Of a stretch of 64,000 bases of DNA, positions 8,673 to 17,372 are shown piece after piece. This DNA comes from Tolypothrix brevis GSE-NOS-MK-07-07A. GTDB lineage: Bacteria > Cyanobacteriota > Cyanobacteriia > Cyanobacteriales > Nostocaceae. Location of the stretch: NCBI GenBank assembly GCA_019358985.1, contig JAHHIJ010000020.1:43983-107982 (forward strand), in the 5' to 3' direction. The position numbers and the translations under genes are program-made. The notes beneath the pieces are model-generated. The model was not told the DNA's origin. It did not search any database and saw nothing but the letters and a program-made list of their open reading frames with translations. The first letter of the stretch is position 1. Each line of letters starts with the position of its first letter.

Positions 8673-9405
8673 CCAATTTCGCATTAGCATTCAGCGTGTT
8701 CGGGATCTGATTGCTCTTCATAATTCAGTTAAGGCTCAAGCTACTGCTGCTCTGGATCTTTCAGACATTTTACGAGCTGCCCTAGTTCTAACTGTTAGCG
8801 CCTTGGATTATTATATCCATGAGATTGTCACATTGGGTATGCTGGAAATTCATCGAGGACAACGTGCTGAACCAGCATCTTCAGCTAATACCACTCAATC
8901 AGCCTTTTCCCGTTTTCAAGTTTCCTTGGGAAGCGCTCGTGAGGATAGAAGAATAGCCATAGATATCGCCTCTTGGATAGAGAGTGACATACAGCAGGTT
9001 TATGGAGCTAACTTTTTACAGCAGTCTCATACTATTTCTGCTTTAATTCCAGCTATATCAAATAGTATTTTGAACAGATTAAATAATACTTCATGGTTAG
9101 AAGATGAGATTCGAGAACGTCTAAGTTATCAAAGCTTCCAGCAACCTGACAAAATAGCTGATGCAATTAGGCAAATTTCGGATAAAAAGTTGTGGGATGA
9201 GGTTGCTATTAAAATGAGTAAACCTCCTAAAGATATTAAGCAACAACTTACTTTAATTGTGGATCGTAGAAACAAAATTGCTCACGAAGCAGATATAGAT
9301 CCTACCCTCAACATAGGTAATCGCTGGTATATTGATGAATCAATGATTGGTGATACAGTTGATTTTCTTGAGCAGGTTGTAGAGAGTATTCATCAAATTT
9401 TGTAA
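8656..9405 (+). CDS. HEPN-domain protein (predicted RNase), ParA-linked
   Basis: About 249 all-helical residues. The decisive motif is DRRNKIAHE near residue 205: RNKIAH fits the Rx4H signature of HEPN ribonucleases, in the position and context (HRNxxxHG-like loop) expected for RiboL-PSP/MAE_28990-type HEPN proteins. The N-terminal helices (RVRDLIALHNSV, SALDYYIHEIV) also match that family. I prefer the ATG at 8656 over an upstream TTG at 8638; both overlap the ParA gene. HEPN proteins of this kind are predicted toxins or defence effectors that cut RNA. Pairing with an ATPase suggests that nucleotide state or target sensing controls it. This is inference. Confidence 0.75.
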   Translation: MQSALDQFRISIQRVRDLIALHNSVKAQATAALDLSDILRAALVLTVSALDYYIHEIVTLGMLEIHRGQRAEPASSANTTQSAFSRFQVSLGSAREDRRIAIDIASWIESDIQQVYGANFLQQSHTISALIPAISNSILNRLNNTSWLEDEIRERLSYQSFQQPDKIADAIRQISDKKLWDEVAIKMSKPPKDIKQQLTLIVDRRNKIAHEADIDPTLNIGNRWYIDESMIGDTVDFLEQVVESIHQIL

Positions 9406-9556
9406 ATTTGAATTGAGTCTGAAGTAGATATTGTCTGCCAATTGATTGAGCAAGATAGGACTACTATTTGATTTTTGAACACGCATTAGGTCTTCTAGGG
9501 TGCGTGATTGTTGAAATCCGTAACGCACTATTATCAAGGAATAGAACAACAACCAA

Positions 9557-10915
9557 TTATCTTCCCAATTTATTAGGAATACCTTCACAACCACCGGGAA
9601 TTTTATCTCTGCTTTTTTCGCCACACCAAGCGCAGCAGTAGTAACGATTAGCGTCAGACATCCGCTGGACATCGGTAAAATCGGCATTTTCGATGACGGC
9701 GCCGGTATATTCGCCAGTTTCGTATTTTGGGGCTTCGCTGCGACTGCGCGGGGATGCGGTTTCTGCTGAACCATAAAATAGACGAATGCTGTTTAAGTCG
9801 GCTTGATTGAAATTGGCATCATATAAAATAGTGCGGCTCATATTTGCTTTTACTAAGTCACATTCGCTGAGATTAGCGCGGACAAGATTAGCTTCGCTCA
9901 AATCTGTCCAACGTAAATCTGTACCGGAAAGGTCTGCACCTGCAAGCATGACGCCTAAATCGATGACACGCAAACCGGAAAGACGATCTTCAGCGTAACC
10001 ACCGCTACCATCAAGAATTGCTCTACCGAGGTGCCGATCGCGTTTTAGGGGTGTGAGCAATTTCGACCGGGAGAGAAAGCGGAGAATTTTGGCTTTACCA
10101 TTGCCATCTACACTACTAAATATTGCCGCAGTTCGTCCTTCTGCGATCGCTCTTTCTTGGGGCCAATCTTCTAATAATCCTTGTTCATCTAATACTAAGT
10201 CGGAAATGCCTTGGAAATACGAATCTATTGTTTGCTGCTGGGTGATGACGTTTTGCTGTATTGTCAGCAGATTTTGCTGAATTGTCAAGTCTTTGGATAT
10301 AACGTATTGTCGCCAAGCAACATAAACGGCGATAATGGCGATGAAAATTTGCCCCAACGCACCAAACCAGTCTGCGAGTGTTCCGAAAGCTTCCCAGTTA
10401 ATTTTGCGTCCCCAAGCTAGCAAGCGCGAACCAATACCAGCGAATTTGATTAAGCCAAAAATGGATACTAAAACTCCCAAAAAGGCAACAAGCAGGGTTC
10501 GTTCTTGAAATGAAAACCAATCGTTGACGACAACTTGCAACCAAGGTATCACTATCGCCAGGGATAGCACTAAAGTTAATAGTGTGCCACAGATGCCAAT
10601 TATCCAGTTATTGATGGCAACTCCGATGAAAGTGATGGCGATCGCTACCAAAATAATCAGTAATACCCGTGGTTTAACTGGTACAGTCTTCGTAATGCGT
10701 TGCTTCAGGTTGGAACGCGCTTGTTTGAGAGCAACTCGATTTTGCTGAGATTGCAAAGAAGCACCCATTGCGATCGCTTGTTCAGTGGCAAGCTTTTCTG
10801 GGGTCAGGGAATTTTCACTCTTGGCACCGTCAAAGTCATCTGGTTCCAAGTCGTGTTCCGCAATCGGATCTGGGGTTGGTAGATGGGATGAGTTGGAGTT
10901 GGTTTCAATTGTCAT
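9557..10915 (-). CDS. Membrane protein with pentapeptide repeats
   Basis: The 452-residue protein has an acidic N-terminus, a helical basic stretch (residues 55-75), then about four membrane segments between residues 83 and 205 (for example VLLIILVAIAITFIGV and IFIAIIAVYVAW). A coiled region rich in QQN follows, then a pentapeptide-repeat beta-helix at about 320-385 (ADLSG TDLRW TDLSE ANLVR ANLSE). The C-terminus has a CCAWC motif that could bind metal. Cyanobacteria have many such proteins; functions are mostly unknown. It faces no clear operon partner and ends about 150 bp from the convergent HEPN gene. Confidence 0.8.
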   Translation of the reverse strand: MTIETNSNSSHLPTPDPIAEHDLEPDDFDGAKSENSLTPEKLATEQAIAMGASLQSQQNRVALKQARSNLKQRITKTVPVKPRVLLIILVAIAITFIGVAINNWIIGICGTLLTLVLSLAIVIPWLQVVVNDWFSFQERTLLVAFLGVLVSIFGLIKFAGIGSRLLAWGRKINWEAFGTLADWFGALGQIFIAIIAVYVAWRQYVISKDLTIQQNLLTIQQNVITQQQTIDSYFQGISDLVLDEQGLLEDWPQERAIAEGRTAAIFSSVDGNGKAKILRFLSRSKLLTPLKRDRHLGRAILDGSGGYAEDRLSGLRVIDLGVMLAGADLSGTDLRWTDLSEANLVRANLSECDLVKANMSRTILYDANFNQADLNSIRLFYGSAETASPRSRSEAPKYETGEYTGAVIENADFTDVQRMSDANRYYCCAWCGEKSRDKIPGGCEGIPNKLGR

Positions 10916-11051
10916 GTTTTCTATTTTGCCCCAGCAGACTTGAGTTCTACAGCTGTTTTATCGTAGCCGCGATTGGGTCGGCTTGGGCAGGAATCATAGG
11001 TTATGAGTGGCGATCGCTCTTTCAATATGTGTCAGCATCTGGTAGTCTTAG

Positions 11052-11090
11052 ATGTAGAGACGTAGCACTTGGTAGTCTCATCAAGGGTTT
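11052..11090. repeat. Dispersed ~40-bp repeat, copy 1
   Basis: The core GTAGAGACGTAGCACTTGG followed by TAGTCTCATCAAGGGTTT is shared, in either orientation and with small changes, with 16834-16873, 41218-41256 and 62892-62933. Each copy can fold into a hairpin around GACGTAGCA...TGCTACGTC or a variant. It looks like a small repeat family of this genome. Confidence 0.75.
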
Positions 11091-11092
11091 CG

Positions 11093-11359
11093 GACAACAT
11101 ACGACAAAGCGCTCAAAATCAACCCAGACAAGTATGAAGCTTGGATTAATCAAGGTAATGTTTTAACTGTCCTTGCAACGTTACGAAGATGCGATCGCTA
11201 CCTACAATAAAGCTTGTTCTTATGCTTTACAAAATTAACAACTGAGAATCTCCAAAAGGCAATTAAACTTTATCCTCATAAATATCAGCAATTAGTAAAA
11301 AACGATCCAGATTTTGATCAAGTGCGTCGCGACAAACGCTTTCTGCAATTACTGCACTA
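11093..11359 (+). pseudogene. Decayed TPR-protein gene (C-terminal remnant)
   Basis: Readable pieces in different frames give ALKINPDKYEAWINQGNVL, then YEDAIATYNKA, then AIKLYPHKYQQL with KNDPDFDQVRRDKRFLQLL before a stop at about 11359. These are tetratricopeptide repeat segments and the typical C-terminal tail of cyanobacterial TPR proteins. Several stops and frame changes separate them, so no intact product is possible. The dispersed repeat at 11052-11090 directly precedes the remnant and may have been involved in the disruption. Confidence 0.7.
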
Positions 11360-11458
11360 ACCTATTCTGAGAATAGAGAAACATCTATACATTGAAATTA
11401 TCGACATTTATTAATTTATAAATTTTCTCGCCAGATTAATTTAGTTAAAAGCACAAAA

Positions 11459-11517
11459 ATATAACTAAAGACAGATACAATCACCTCACAATATAACTAA
11501 AGACAGATATAACCACC
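11459..11517. repeat. Direct repeat upstream of Uma2 gene
   Basis: Two 27-bp copies beginning ATATAACTAAAGACAGATA lie at 11459-11485 and 11491-11517, about 50 bp before the Uma2 start. Spacing of 32 bp (three helical turns) would suit a repressor or activator binding two sites, but a simple duplication explains it equally well. Confidence 0.7.
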
Positions 11518-11568
11518 CCATAGATACCGAGTATCTTATAATCAAGCAAGTTACATGGTTATAAGAAT

Positions 11569-12129
11569 ATGTATAACACAGCCAAGATTTTACATCTAAC
11601 AGTGGAAGAATATCTGCAACTTGAACTGGAAAGCGTAGATCACCATGAATACCTTGCTGGGCAAGTATATCCAACGGTGGCAAACAGTGAAAAGAGAAAA
11701 ATAATTACTGGAAATATATTAACTCGATTGCGAGGATATTTACTGGGTAAAAACTGCCGAGTCTTTTCATCAGAAATGAAAATTAAAATCCAAATGCTTG
11801 ATGTATTTTATCACCCAGATATTTGTGTGACTTGCGATCTTTCAGACCGAGAAAAACTTTTTAAAGTTAATCCCTGTCTAATAATAGAAATTATTTCCCC
11901 AGAAACAGAACGCATACACCGCAACGAAAAGCTGATGAATTATCAGCAAATAAAAAGTTTAGAAGAGTATGTGTTAATTTCGGAATCAGAGCAAAAAATT
12001 GATATTTACCGTAAATATAATCATCAAACTTGGTTTTTGGAGCAATTTATTGCCACAGATATAATGAAATTGTCATCAGTCGGTTTAGAAATGGCGATCG
12101 CTGAGGTTTATGAAGATGTAGAATTTTAA
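11569..12129 (+). CDS. Uma2-family (DUF820) predicted endonuclease
   Basis: The 186-residue protein is a Uma2-type PD-(D/E)XK protein. Visible features are LTVEEYLQLE and DHHEYLAGQVY at the N-terminus, the core Asp in YHPDICVTCD near residue 85, the PCLIIEIISPETE motif with catalytic Glu near 105, and YQQIKSLEEYVLI. All expected core residues are present. Cyanobacterial genomes carry tens of copies; biological role is not established. It is followed 18 bp later by the RmlD-like gene and could share its transcript. Confidence 0.9.
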   Translation: MYNTAKILHLTVEEYLQLELESVDHHEYLAGQVYPTVANSEKRKIITGNILTRLRGYLLGKNCRVFSSEMKIKIQMLDVFYHPDICVTCDLSDREKLFKVNPCLIIEIISPETERIHRNEKLMNYQQIKSLEEYVLISESEQKIDIYRKYNHQTWFLEQFIATDIMKLSSVGLEMAIAEVYEDVEF

Positions 12130-12147
12130 TATTTATTGCTCAAGACG

Positions 12148-13017
12148 ATGAAAAAACTGTTAATTACTGGAATCAGCGGCTTTTTAGGATGGAATATTTG
12201 TCAGTTGGCACAAGAATGGGAAGTTTATGGAACCTATTTATCTCATTCTCTCAACATTCCCGGTATAAACACCCTGAAAGTTAACTTAACAAATTTTCCC
12301 GAAATTAAACAAATATTTCATGAAATTCAGCCAGCAGCAGTTATTCATACTGCCGCACAATCTCAACCAAACTTTTGTCAAACTCACCCCTCTGAATCAT
12401 CTGCCATTAATGTAGAAGCATCCAGTAATATCGCTGGACTTTGTGCAGATTATAATATCAAGTGTGGTTTTACATCAACTGACTTAGTTTTTGATGGGTT
12501 GAATGCACCTTATAGTGAAACAGATGCGGTATGTCCGGTAAATCTTTACGGTGAGCAAAAAGTTATGGCAGAAACTGCTATGTTGGAACGATATCCGATG
12601 ACAGCAGTATGTAGAATGCCGTTAATGTTTGGGATGGCTACAGCCACAGCTACAAGCTTTATCCAGCCATTTATGCAAACTTTAAAGGAGGGAAAAGAAT
12701 TAAAGTTATTTACAGATGAATTTCGTACCCCAGTCAGCGGAAAAACTGCGGCAAAAGGACTTTTATTAGCGTTGGAGAAAGTCAACGGTATAATTCATTT
12801 GGGTGGGAAAGAGCGGATTTCGCGCTATGATTTTGGTAAATTATTAGTAGAAGTATTTCAACTGCCTTCTACAAATTTGAAAGCTTGCCGACAACAAGAT
12901 GTAAAAATGGCAGCACCAAGACCTAGTGATGTTTCTTTGGATAGTTCCAAAGCCTTTGCGTTAGGATATCAACCAATATCCGTGAAAGCAGAATTAGAAG
13001 CGTTGGTCAATAATTAA
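12148..13017 (+). CDS. RmlD-like NAD(P)-dependent sugar-nucleotide reductase (SDR)
   Basis: About 289 residues of the extended short-chain dehydrogenase fold. The Rossmann motif is GISGFLGWNI at residues 8-17. It is followed by HTAAQSQPNFCQTHP, a TSTDLVFDG strand and NLYGEQKVMAE with the YxxxK-like catalytic site (Tyr-Gly-Glu-Gln-Lys). These match dTDP-4-dehydrorhamnose reductase (RfbD/RmlD) relatives, though substrate may differ because no other rhamnose genes are near. I take the ATG at 12148 (MKKLLITG); an upstream TTG at 12136 is in frame but adds nothing conserved. A strong palindrome follows the gene. Confidence 0.85.
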   Translation: MKKLLITGISGFLGWNICQLAQEWEVYGTYLSHSLNIPGINTLKVNLTNFPEIKQIFHEIQPAAVIHTAAQSQPNFCQTHPSESSAINVEASSNIAGLCADYNIKCGFTSTDLVFDGLNAPYSETDAVCPVNLYGEQKVMAETAMLERYPMTAVCRMPLMFGMATATATSFIQPFMQTLKEGKELKLFTDEFRTPVSGKTAAKGLLLALEKVNGIIHLGGKERISRYDFGKLLVEVFQLPSTNLKACRQQDVKMAAPRPSDVSLDSSKAFALGYQPISVKAELEALVNN

Positions 13018-13032
13018 CGTGCAGTACGTGGT

Positions 13033-13060
13033 GTAGAGACGCGAAATTTCGCGTCTCTAC
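13033..13060. terminator. Perfect 28-bp palindrome after RmlD-like gene
   Basis: GTAGAGACGCGAAA and its exact complement form an uninterrupted palindrome 16 bp after the stop codon, followed by ATTTATTTTT. It can serve as a rho-independent-like terminator; the GTAGAGACG half is shared with other intergenic palindromes of this window. Confidence 0.65.
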
Positions 13061-13577
13061 ATTTATTTTTTGAACATGTATGTGAATAAAACTAAGAGGA
13101 TGTGTCATGTTTCATTCGGCGTAGCGGAATGAAACATCTAGATTGTCGCTGAAAACCTAGATTCTTCTCTTCTCCTTCCCTTCGGGACGCTGCGCGAACG
13201 GAGACGCTGCGCGAACGCTCCATTTCATTGCGATTAGAATGACAATTTATACCTTCTAAAACTTTTCAAACACCCTCTAAAGAATAAAGCTGGAGATTTT
13301 TCCTGCATAATTTATTTTTTTTACGGTTACTTAGGTGTCCAAATTATAATTTTAGATTTTCTCTAAATGTAGTGTTTTTATACTACTACTTGAAGTGCAG
13401 AATGTGGGTAATAAAATCCCCTCCAGGCACGAAAACGAGGAGGGGCAGGTGTTAAATGAAACAATCACCTGTTTTAGGCGGCGATCGTAGTGAAAAAACC
13501 GTTTTTATTGAGAATAAAAATTCGATCCCACAAAATAGCACTGCTCCCAGAGGGAACATTGTTCAGCCATGCACTGT
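13061..13577. other. Repeat-containing intergenic region
   Basis: The stretch holds a perfect 11-bp-stem hairpin at 13107-13137 (ATGTTTCATTC and complement) and two direct copies of GACGCTGCGCGAACG at 13186-13200 and 13203-13217, a widespread cyanobacterial repeat unit. The rest is AT-rich. A short open frame that starts at 13456 and overlaps the peroxidase gene on the other strand is not convincing. Confidence 0.6.
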
Positions 13578-15170
13578 TTACTGCCCACGGCTAATGGGAT
13601 CTACACCAGCAAAGGTCAGGAAATCGATCATCCTGAAGTCTTGCGGTCTACCTGTTCTGGTGGGTAGAGTTGGAACCCAAGCAGGACGGACGTTCAGGTA
13701 TGATTCTGGATCGACCTGGAGCAGACCGATAATCACCTCACCAATCAGACGAGCGCCCACTGGACCCAGACGTAAGCCTCCCTCCATCAGTTCAGCTTCT
13801 TTGAGGATATAGTACCAGAGTGGTGTGGAAGTATCAAAAGTGCGGTTAATACTCCGCAGTTCTTTAAAGTTGTTACTACTGAGGACAGATACACCCATCC
13901 TGCGGGCGACGGCTTGACCGGATGGTAATTGAAAAGTCAGGTGTCGGAGCAGGTTGCGCTCCATCAGTGAAGTGGGGGGAGTAGCTTCAGTGATCGCCCG
14001 AATTGGCAAGTTAAACAGTGCGCTAGAGATGTGCGTATCAATCAATTTGTTCCGTCTTATTTCAGTGTCCCCAAAGTCGAAGAATGTCTGCCAGCCAATA
14101 AAGCGTCGTGGAGCTCTGGCTCCACCGCTCAGATCATCTGGATCAGGCAGTCCCTGCTGAGAAGGGTCAAAAATGAACGCAAAGAAGGGCTTTCCATTAT
14201 CGCCTGCCAAGTTTCCTCGGTAGGAGGGACGTACCATGCTGTGACCAAAACGATAGGATACTTGGAACTCAACTGGTATGAACCCCTTGCCAAACAAGGG
14301 GTTGTAAAACTTACGCCCATTGGTTAAGATATCATCCACCCTATCTTGCCCGATGATCTGTGGCAGAAGCTCATTGAGGATCATCCACTGGTAGTGCCAG
14401 GTGGTTAATCTGCGGGCTTTATTGAAAGCATCATTGTTGGAGATAAATGGGTTCTCGGTTCTGACCAAATCTACCGCCTTGTTGTGGAAAAGGTGGAACG
14501 CGCTTAGCAGTCCAGTAAGAATCAGGTGCTGATCGTTACGTGGGTCAGAGATGATTGCCTGGTTGTCTGCGTCGCGGGGCAGATCTTCAAACAAACCGCC
14601 ACTTTCAATTCTCAGCTTGATGGGGTCTTGTTGGTTATAGAAGGTTGGTGCAGCAAAAGGTCCATCACCGTAGACGGTATCAAGGTCAAAGGCTGCTGTG
14701 CGGACATTTGGTAGAGTTGCTGGGATTGCTGGAACGCCCAGGCGACTGGTATTCTCAAAGGTCATATCATGATCCATAAACTGGGCCATGAATGTAGTAC
14801 CTGCAGTCTGTGTAGGGTTGTTGGGGTTGTTAACGTTGAGATCCGGATCAGTAATCAGGAGTAAGGGACCTGCGGCTAGGTTGTCATTAGCATCTAAGAT
14901 GCCACCAGCACGACCCATTTCTATGAGAGATGCTCTAACGGTGTCAGTTGATGGGGCAAAGGGTCGCAGCGCGGGAAACATCCGGCCGAATCTCCCTGGT
15001 AAGGTAGCATCGATAAACTGTGCGCTCGCTTCCTTGCCGAGAAAAAAACCTACCGTTACACCAATGGCTATAATGACGGCTACAGCTATAGCCAACACGG
15101 ACATTACTTTAGTTTTGAAGAGCGCCTTATTTTTCAAGCCTCTCCCTTTTTGGTTGTTTAAAACTTTCAT
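13578..15170 (-). CDS. Animal-type heme peroxidase with N-terminal membrane anchor
   Basis: The 530-residue protein has a hydrophobic segment at about residues 25-47 and a heme peroxidase domain of the peroxidase-cyclooxygenase superfamily. Visible are the distal heme site AQFMDHDMTF near residue 130, FDLDTVYGDGP (about residue 160), LTTWHYQWMILNELLP near 255, and the proximal His in YRFGHSMVRPSY near 310. Bacterial members oxidise halides, phenols or fatty acids; the substrate here cannot be inferred. The anchor suggests activity outside the cytoplasm or at a membrane. It lies among mobile-element remnants and has no functional neighbour. Confidence 0.87.
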   Translation of the reverse strand: MKVLNNQKGRGLKNKALFKTKVMSVLAIAVAVIIAIGVTVGFFLGKEASAQFIDATLPGRFGRMFPALRPFAPSTDTVRASLIEMGRAGGILDANDNLAAGPLLLITDPDLNVNNPNNPTQTAGTTFMAQFMDHDMTFENTSRLGVPAIPATLPNVRTAAFDLDTVYGDGPFAAPTFYNQQDPIKLRIESGGLFEDLPRDADNQAIISDPRNDQHLILTGLLSAFHLFHNKAVDLVRTENPFISNNDAFNKARRLTTWHYQWMILNELLPQIIGQDRVDDILTNGRKFYNPLFGKGFIPVEFQVSYRFGHSMVRPSYRGNLAGDNGKPFFAFIFDPSQQGLPDPDDLSGGARAPRRFIGWQTFFDFGDTEIRRNKLIDTHISSALFNLPIRAITEATPPTSLMERNLLRHLTFQLPSGQAVARRMGVSVLSSNNFKELRSINRTFDTSTPLWYYILKEAELMEGGLRLGPVGARLIGEVIIGLLQVDPESYLNVRPAWVPTLPTRTGRPQDFRMIDFLTFAGVDPISRGQ

Positions 15171-15657
15171 AAGGATTCGTTAAACAAGGTATAATGGTCT
15201 TGTCTTCTTACAGTCTCTGCTGGTGTGTTTCTATGGGGTTAACCATGACAATGTTTACCTTCCCCAAAAATAGAGGCGGTGTAATTCTTGATGGAAACAG
15301 TCCAAGAAAAGCGCTTGCCTAACTATCAGGCAAAACACTGAAGTTGCACCAAAAACAGGAGAGTCAAAATTACTTCCACGAGAATCATACAGTATTTTGC
15401 AGTTCTGTAGAAGTACTTATTTTTCTCTTGTCAGGTTTTATAAGTGCTGAGTGCGATCGCCTAGAACATTTTTTCTAAACTAAGCATAGAAGGGGTTTTG
15501 GAATTAGGGTTTTTACAATTTTCAGATTTTCTTGATCTCAACCTCAGGTTATCTCAAGTTCACTAACAGCTAAATTGATAACTTTATTCAGGATTTGAGG
15601 ACGGTTCAATAGTGACGGTTCGTATCCAGCATCCTAAGGTATCACCACGCCGACTTA
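15171..15657. other. Gene-free stretch upstream of peroxidase gene
   Basis: This interval should contain the minus-strand promoter of the peroxidase gene. I see one HIP1 site near 15453 and no further gene, repeat or recognisable operator. It ends at the left inverted repeat of the IS5-type element. Confidence 0.4.
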
Positions 15658-16087
15658 CTTAGAGGATGTTTTAAAAGTGAGGGGCTATTGTAAGAAAGCT
15701 CACAAGGCTTAAGCTGAAATTTGTAGACATCAGCACCTTATGAGCGCATGAGTAAAGCATATCCTAATGATTTAACATGGCAGCAGTGGGAATTAATTGC
15801 CGATTTATTTCCAGAGGCAAAGTCCGGTGGTCGCCCTCGTACCACAGCATTGTATGGGGTCATGAATGCCATTCTGTATATACTATGCCAAGGTTTTGTT
15901 CATTTACCTAAGCGCTGGGTTGTAGAGCGAACTTTTGGTTGGCTTAATTGGTGTCGGCGTTTAAGTAAAGATTATGAAAGGCTACCAGAAAACTCTGAGA
16001 CTTTTATTTATATTGCGATGATACGTATTATGGTTAGGCGACTCGCATAATTTTTGACCCGCTTCGACTTTTAAAACATCCTCTAAG
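15658..16087 (+). mobile_element. Internally deleted IS5-type element with 21-bp perfect inverted repeats
   Basis: The left end CTTAGAGGATGTTTTAAAAG (15658 onward) is matched by its exact complement ending at 16087, giving perfect 21-bp inverted repeats around a 430-bp unit. TA is present at both borders. Only a fused start and end of a transposase gene remain inside. Intact ends with a shortened gene make this a likely non-autonomous derivative that a full-length relative elsewhere could move. Confidence 0.82.
15748..16050 (+). pseudogene. IS5-family transposase, internal deletion
   Basis: The 100-residue open frame joins the N-terminal DUF4096-like part ([21 protein letters not shown]) directly to the C-terminal part ([28 protein letters not shown]) of an IS5-family (IS427/ISL2-like) transposase. 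The family is about 260-280 residues, so some 160-180 central residues, including two of the three DDE catalytic acids, are missing without loss of frame. The Glu of the VERTFGW motif remains. The product cannot catalyse transposition but might still be made. Confidence 0.88.
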
Positions 16088-16123
16088 AAACTTGCTCAGG
16101 TATTGTGGGGTAACAAATTCCCC

Positions 16124-16129
16124 TATAAT
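16124..16129 (+). promoter_or_regulatory. Probable -10 box for cupin gene
   Basis: A perfect TATAAT lies 13 bp before the cupin start codon, just outside the right end of the IS5-type element. The leader would be very short. No clear -35 box is seen at the right distance. Confidence 0.4.
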
Positions 16130-16142
16130 ATAAAGAAATTAT

Positions 16143-16523
16143 ATGGAGATGATGATGAAGGATACCTTATCCTCCACCGATCGCATATTTGATGTGGAAA
16201 AATTGGTTCGCTTTTCACTAGAGAAAGCGATCGTTACGGAAATATCCATCACGAAATATTCAGGCATTGCTGTCTGGGGTGTACACCCAGGTCAAGAAGT
16301 TCCTGCACACACTCATCCCGACGGACAAGATACGTGGATCATGATCAGGGGAGAATTGACTTACTATCTTGGCAATGGAGAGAAGAAAGTTATTTCCAGT
16401 GGACAGATTGATATCGCGGAACCGTTGCAAGTTCACGGGGCAATTAATGAGGGATCGGAAGATGTTGTGTTTCTCTCCATCTATTCTGCTCCAAGTCTGA
16501 AAGTTATTCCCGCATCCCCATAA
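16143..16523 (+). CDS. Cupin-domain protein
   Basis: The 126-residue protein is a single small beta-barrel cupin. Motif 1 is GQEVPAHTHPDGQDTWIMIRG (the two His and the downstream acidic residue that bind metal) at about residues 50-70. Motif 2 is around QVHGAINEG near residue 100, supplying the third His. Function and ligand are unknown; such proteins can be enzymes or sensors. An ATG-rich start (ATGGAGATGATGATG) leaves the exact initiation codon uncertain by up to four codons. It lies between two transposase remnants. Confidence 0.85.
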   Translation: MEMMMKDTLSSTDRIFDVEKLVRFSLEKAIVTEISITKYSGIAVWGVHPGQEVPAHTHPDGQDTWIMIRGELTYYLGNGEKKVISSGQIDIAEPLQVHGAINEGSEDVVFLSIYSAPSLKVIPASP

Positions 16524-16833
16524 TGTAGGGACTTCCAAAGATTGAAGAAGGAAGAAGGAAGAAGAAAGAAGGAAGAAGGGGGGTTTTGAGATGGGGATTC
16601 AGACCCCAACTCAAAACTGGCGATCGCTGTGGCATCGGGGTATTAAACCCCCTACTCTTGATAAATGAATCAACTGAGGATTGGAACGCAATTCAGGAAA
16701 CATTACATTCATCGATGGTTATTAGATATTAGATACCTGATTGTGCGATCAACAAGATTGTAATCGGGTGAAGCTATATCCCTGGAGCGTAACAAGATAT
16801 TAGATATCTCCGAAAATGAACTATGCATTGCCC
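16524..16833. other. Low-complexity intergenic stretch
   Basis: It contains a purine-rich GAAGAAGGAA tandem tract at 16541-16577 and two copies of AGATATTAGATA near 16725 and 16796. No gene is seen. Confidence 0.5.
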
Positions 16834-16873
16834 CAAACCCTTGATTAGACGTAGCACTGCTACGTCTAATCAT
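16834..16873. repeat. Dispersed ~40-bp repeat, copy 2
   Basis: AAACCCTTGATTAGACGTAG followed by CACTGCTACGTCTAATCA forms a near-perfect hairpin and matches the copies at 11052, 41218 and 62892. It abuts the IS4-type transposase remnant on its 5' side. Confidence 0.8.
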
Positions 16874-16916
16874 TGTTTTCTGGAGATGTCTATTGGTATT
16901 ACCCTGGTTTCATATT

Positions 16917-17356
16917 TATATTATGCAACGCCGTTTATTTTAACAAATTTAGAGACTCTTGAATTAGCGATCGCAGCATATAAAAGAAGGTTTGATATAG
17001 AAGAAATGTTCCGTGATTTTCAGAAGGGTGGTTATAATTTGGAGGATAGGAATGTCTGTGGAGATAGATTAATATCTCTGATTTTACTGATAGCGATCGC
17101 CTATACATCCGCGACAATTTCTGGACAAGAAATTAAACGCAAAGGAATACAAAATTATGTTGGTCGTGTTAAAGAGGCTGGGCGTATTGAAAGGCATCAT
17201 AGCAGTTTTTATATCGGATTATACGGACGAAATTGGGTTAACCTTGTGGAGCCACGGCAAGATTTAGTCACCCAATTAATAAAATTTAATCCCAACAAGC
17301 TCCCCTTTTATCAACGAGGTCAAAGGGCTATGGAGCTTATCCTGTCTGCGTCCTAG
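16917..17356 (+). pseudogene. IS4-family transposase, C-terminal remnant
   Basis: The open frame (which runs from 16823) encodes only the last ~145 residues of an IS4-family transposase. AAYKRRFDIEEMFRDFQKGG holds the Glu of the DDE triad in the Y-(2)-R-(3)-E-(6)-K signature. GYNLEDRNV, VKEAGRIERHHSSFYIGLYG and the end RGQRAMELILSAS also match. The upstream two thirds with both catalytic Asp residues are absent, replaced by the dispersed repeat. It ends 17 bp from the convergent MFS gene, so it marks an old insertion at the border of the NRPS locus. Confidence 0.88.
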
Positions 17357-17372
17357 CATTTTTGTCTCCCCG

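Noticed and set aside
13456..13812. 118-residue plus-strand frame overlapping the peroxidase gene
   Set aside because: Half of it is antisense to the conserved peroxidase C-terminus and its sequence is low-complexity and basic, typical of a shadow frame.
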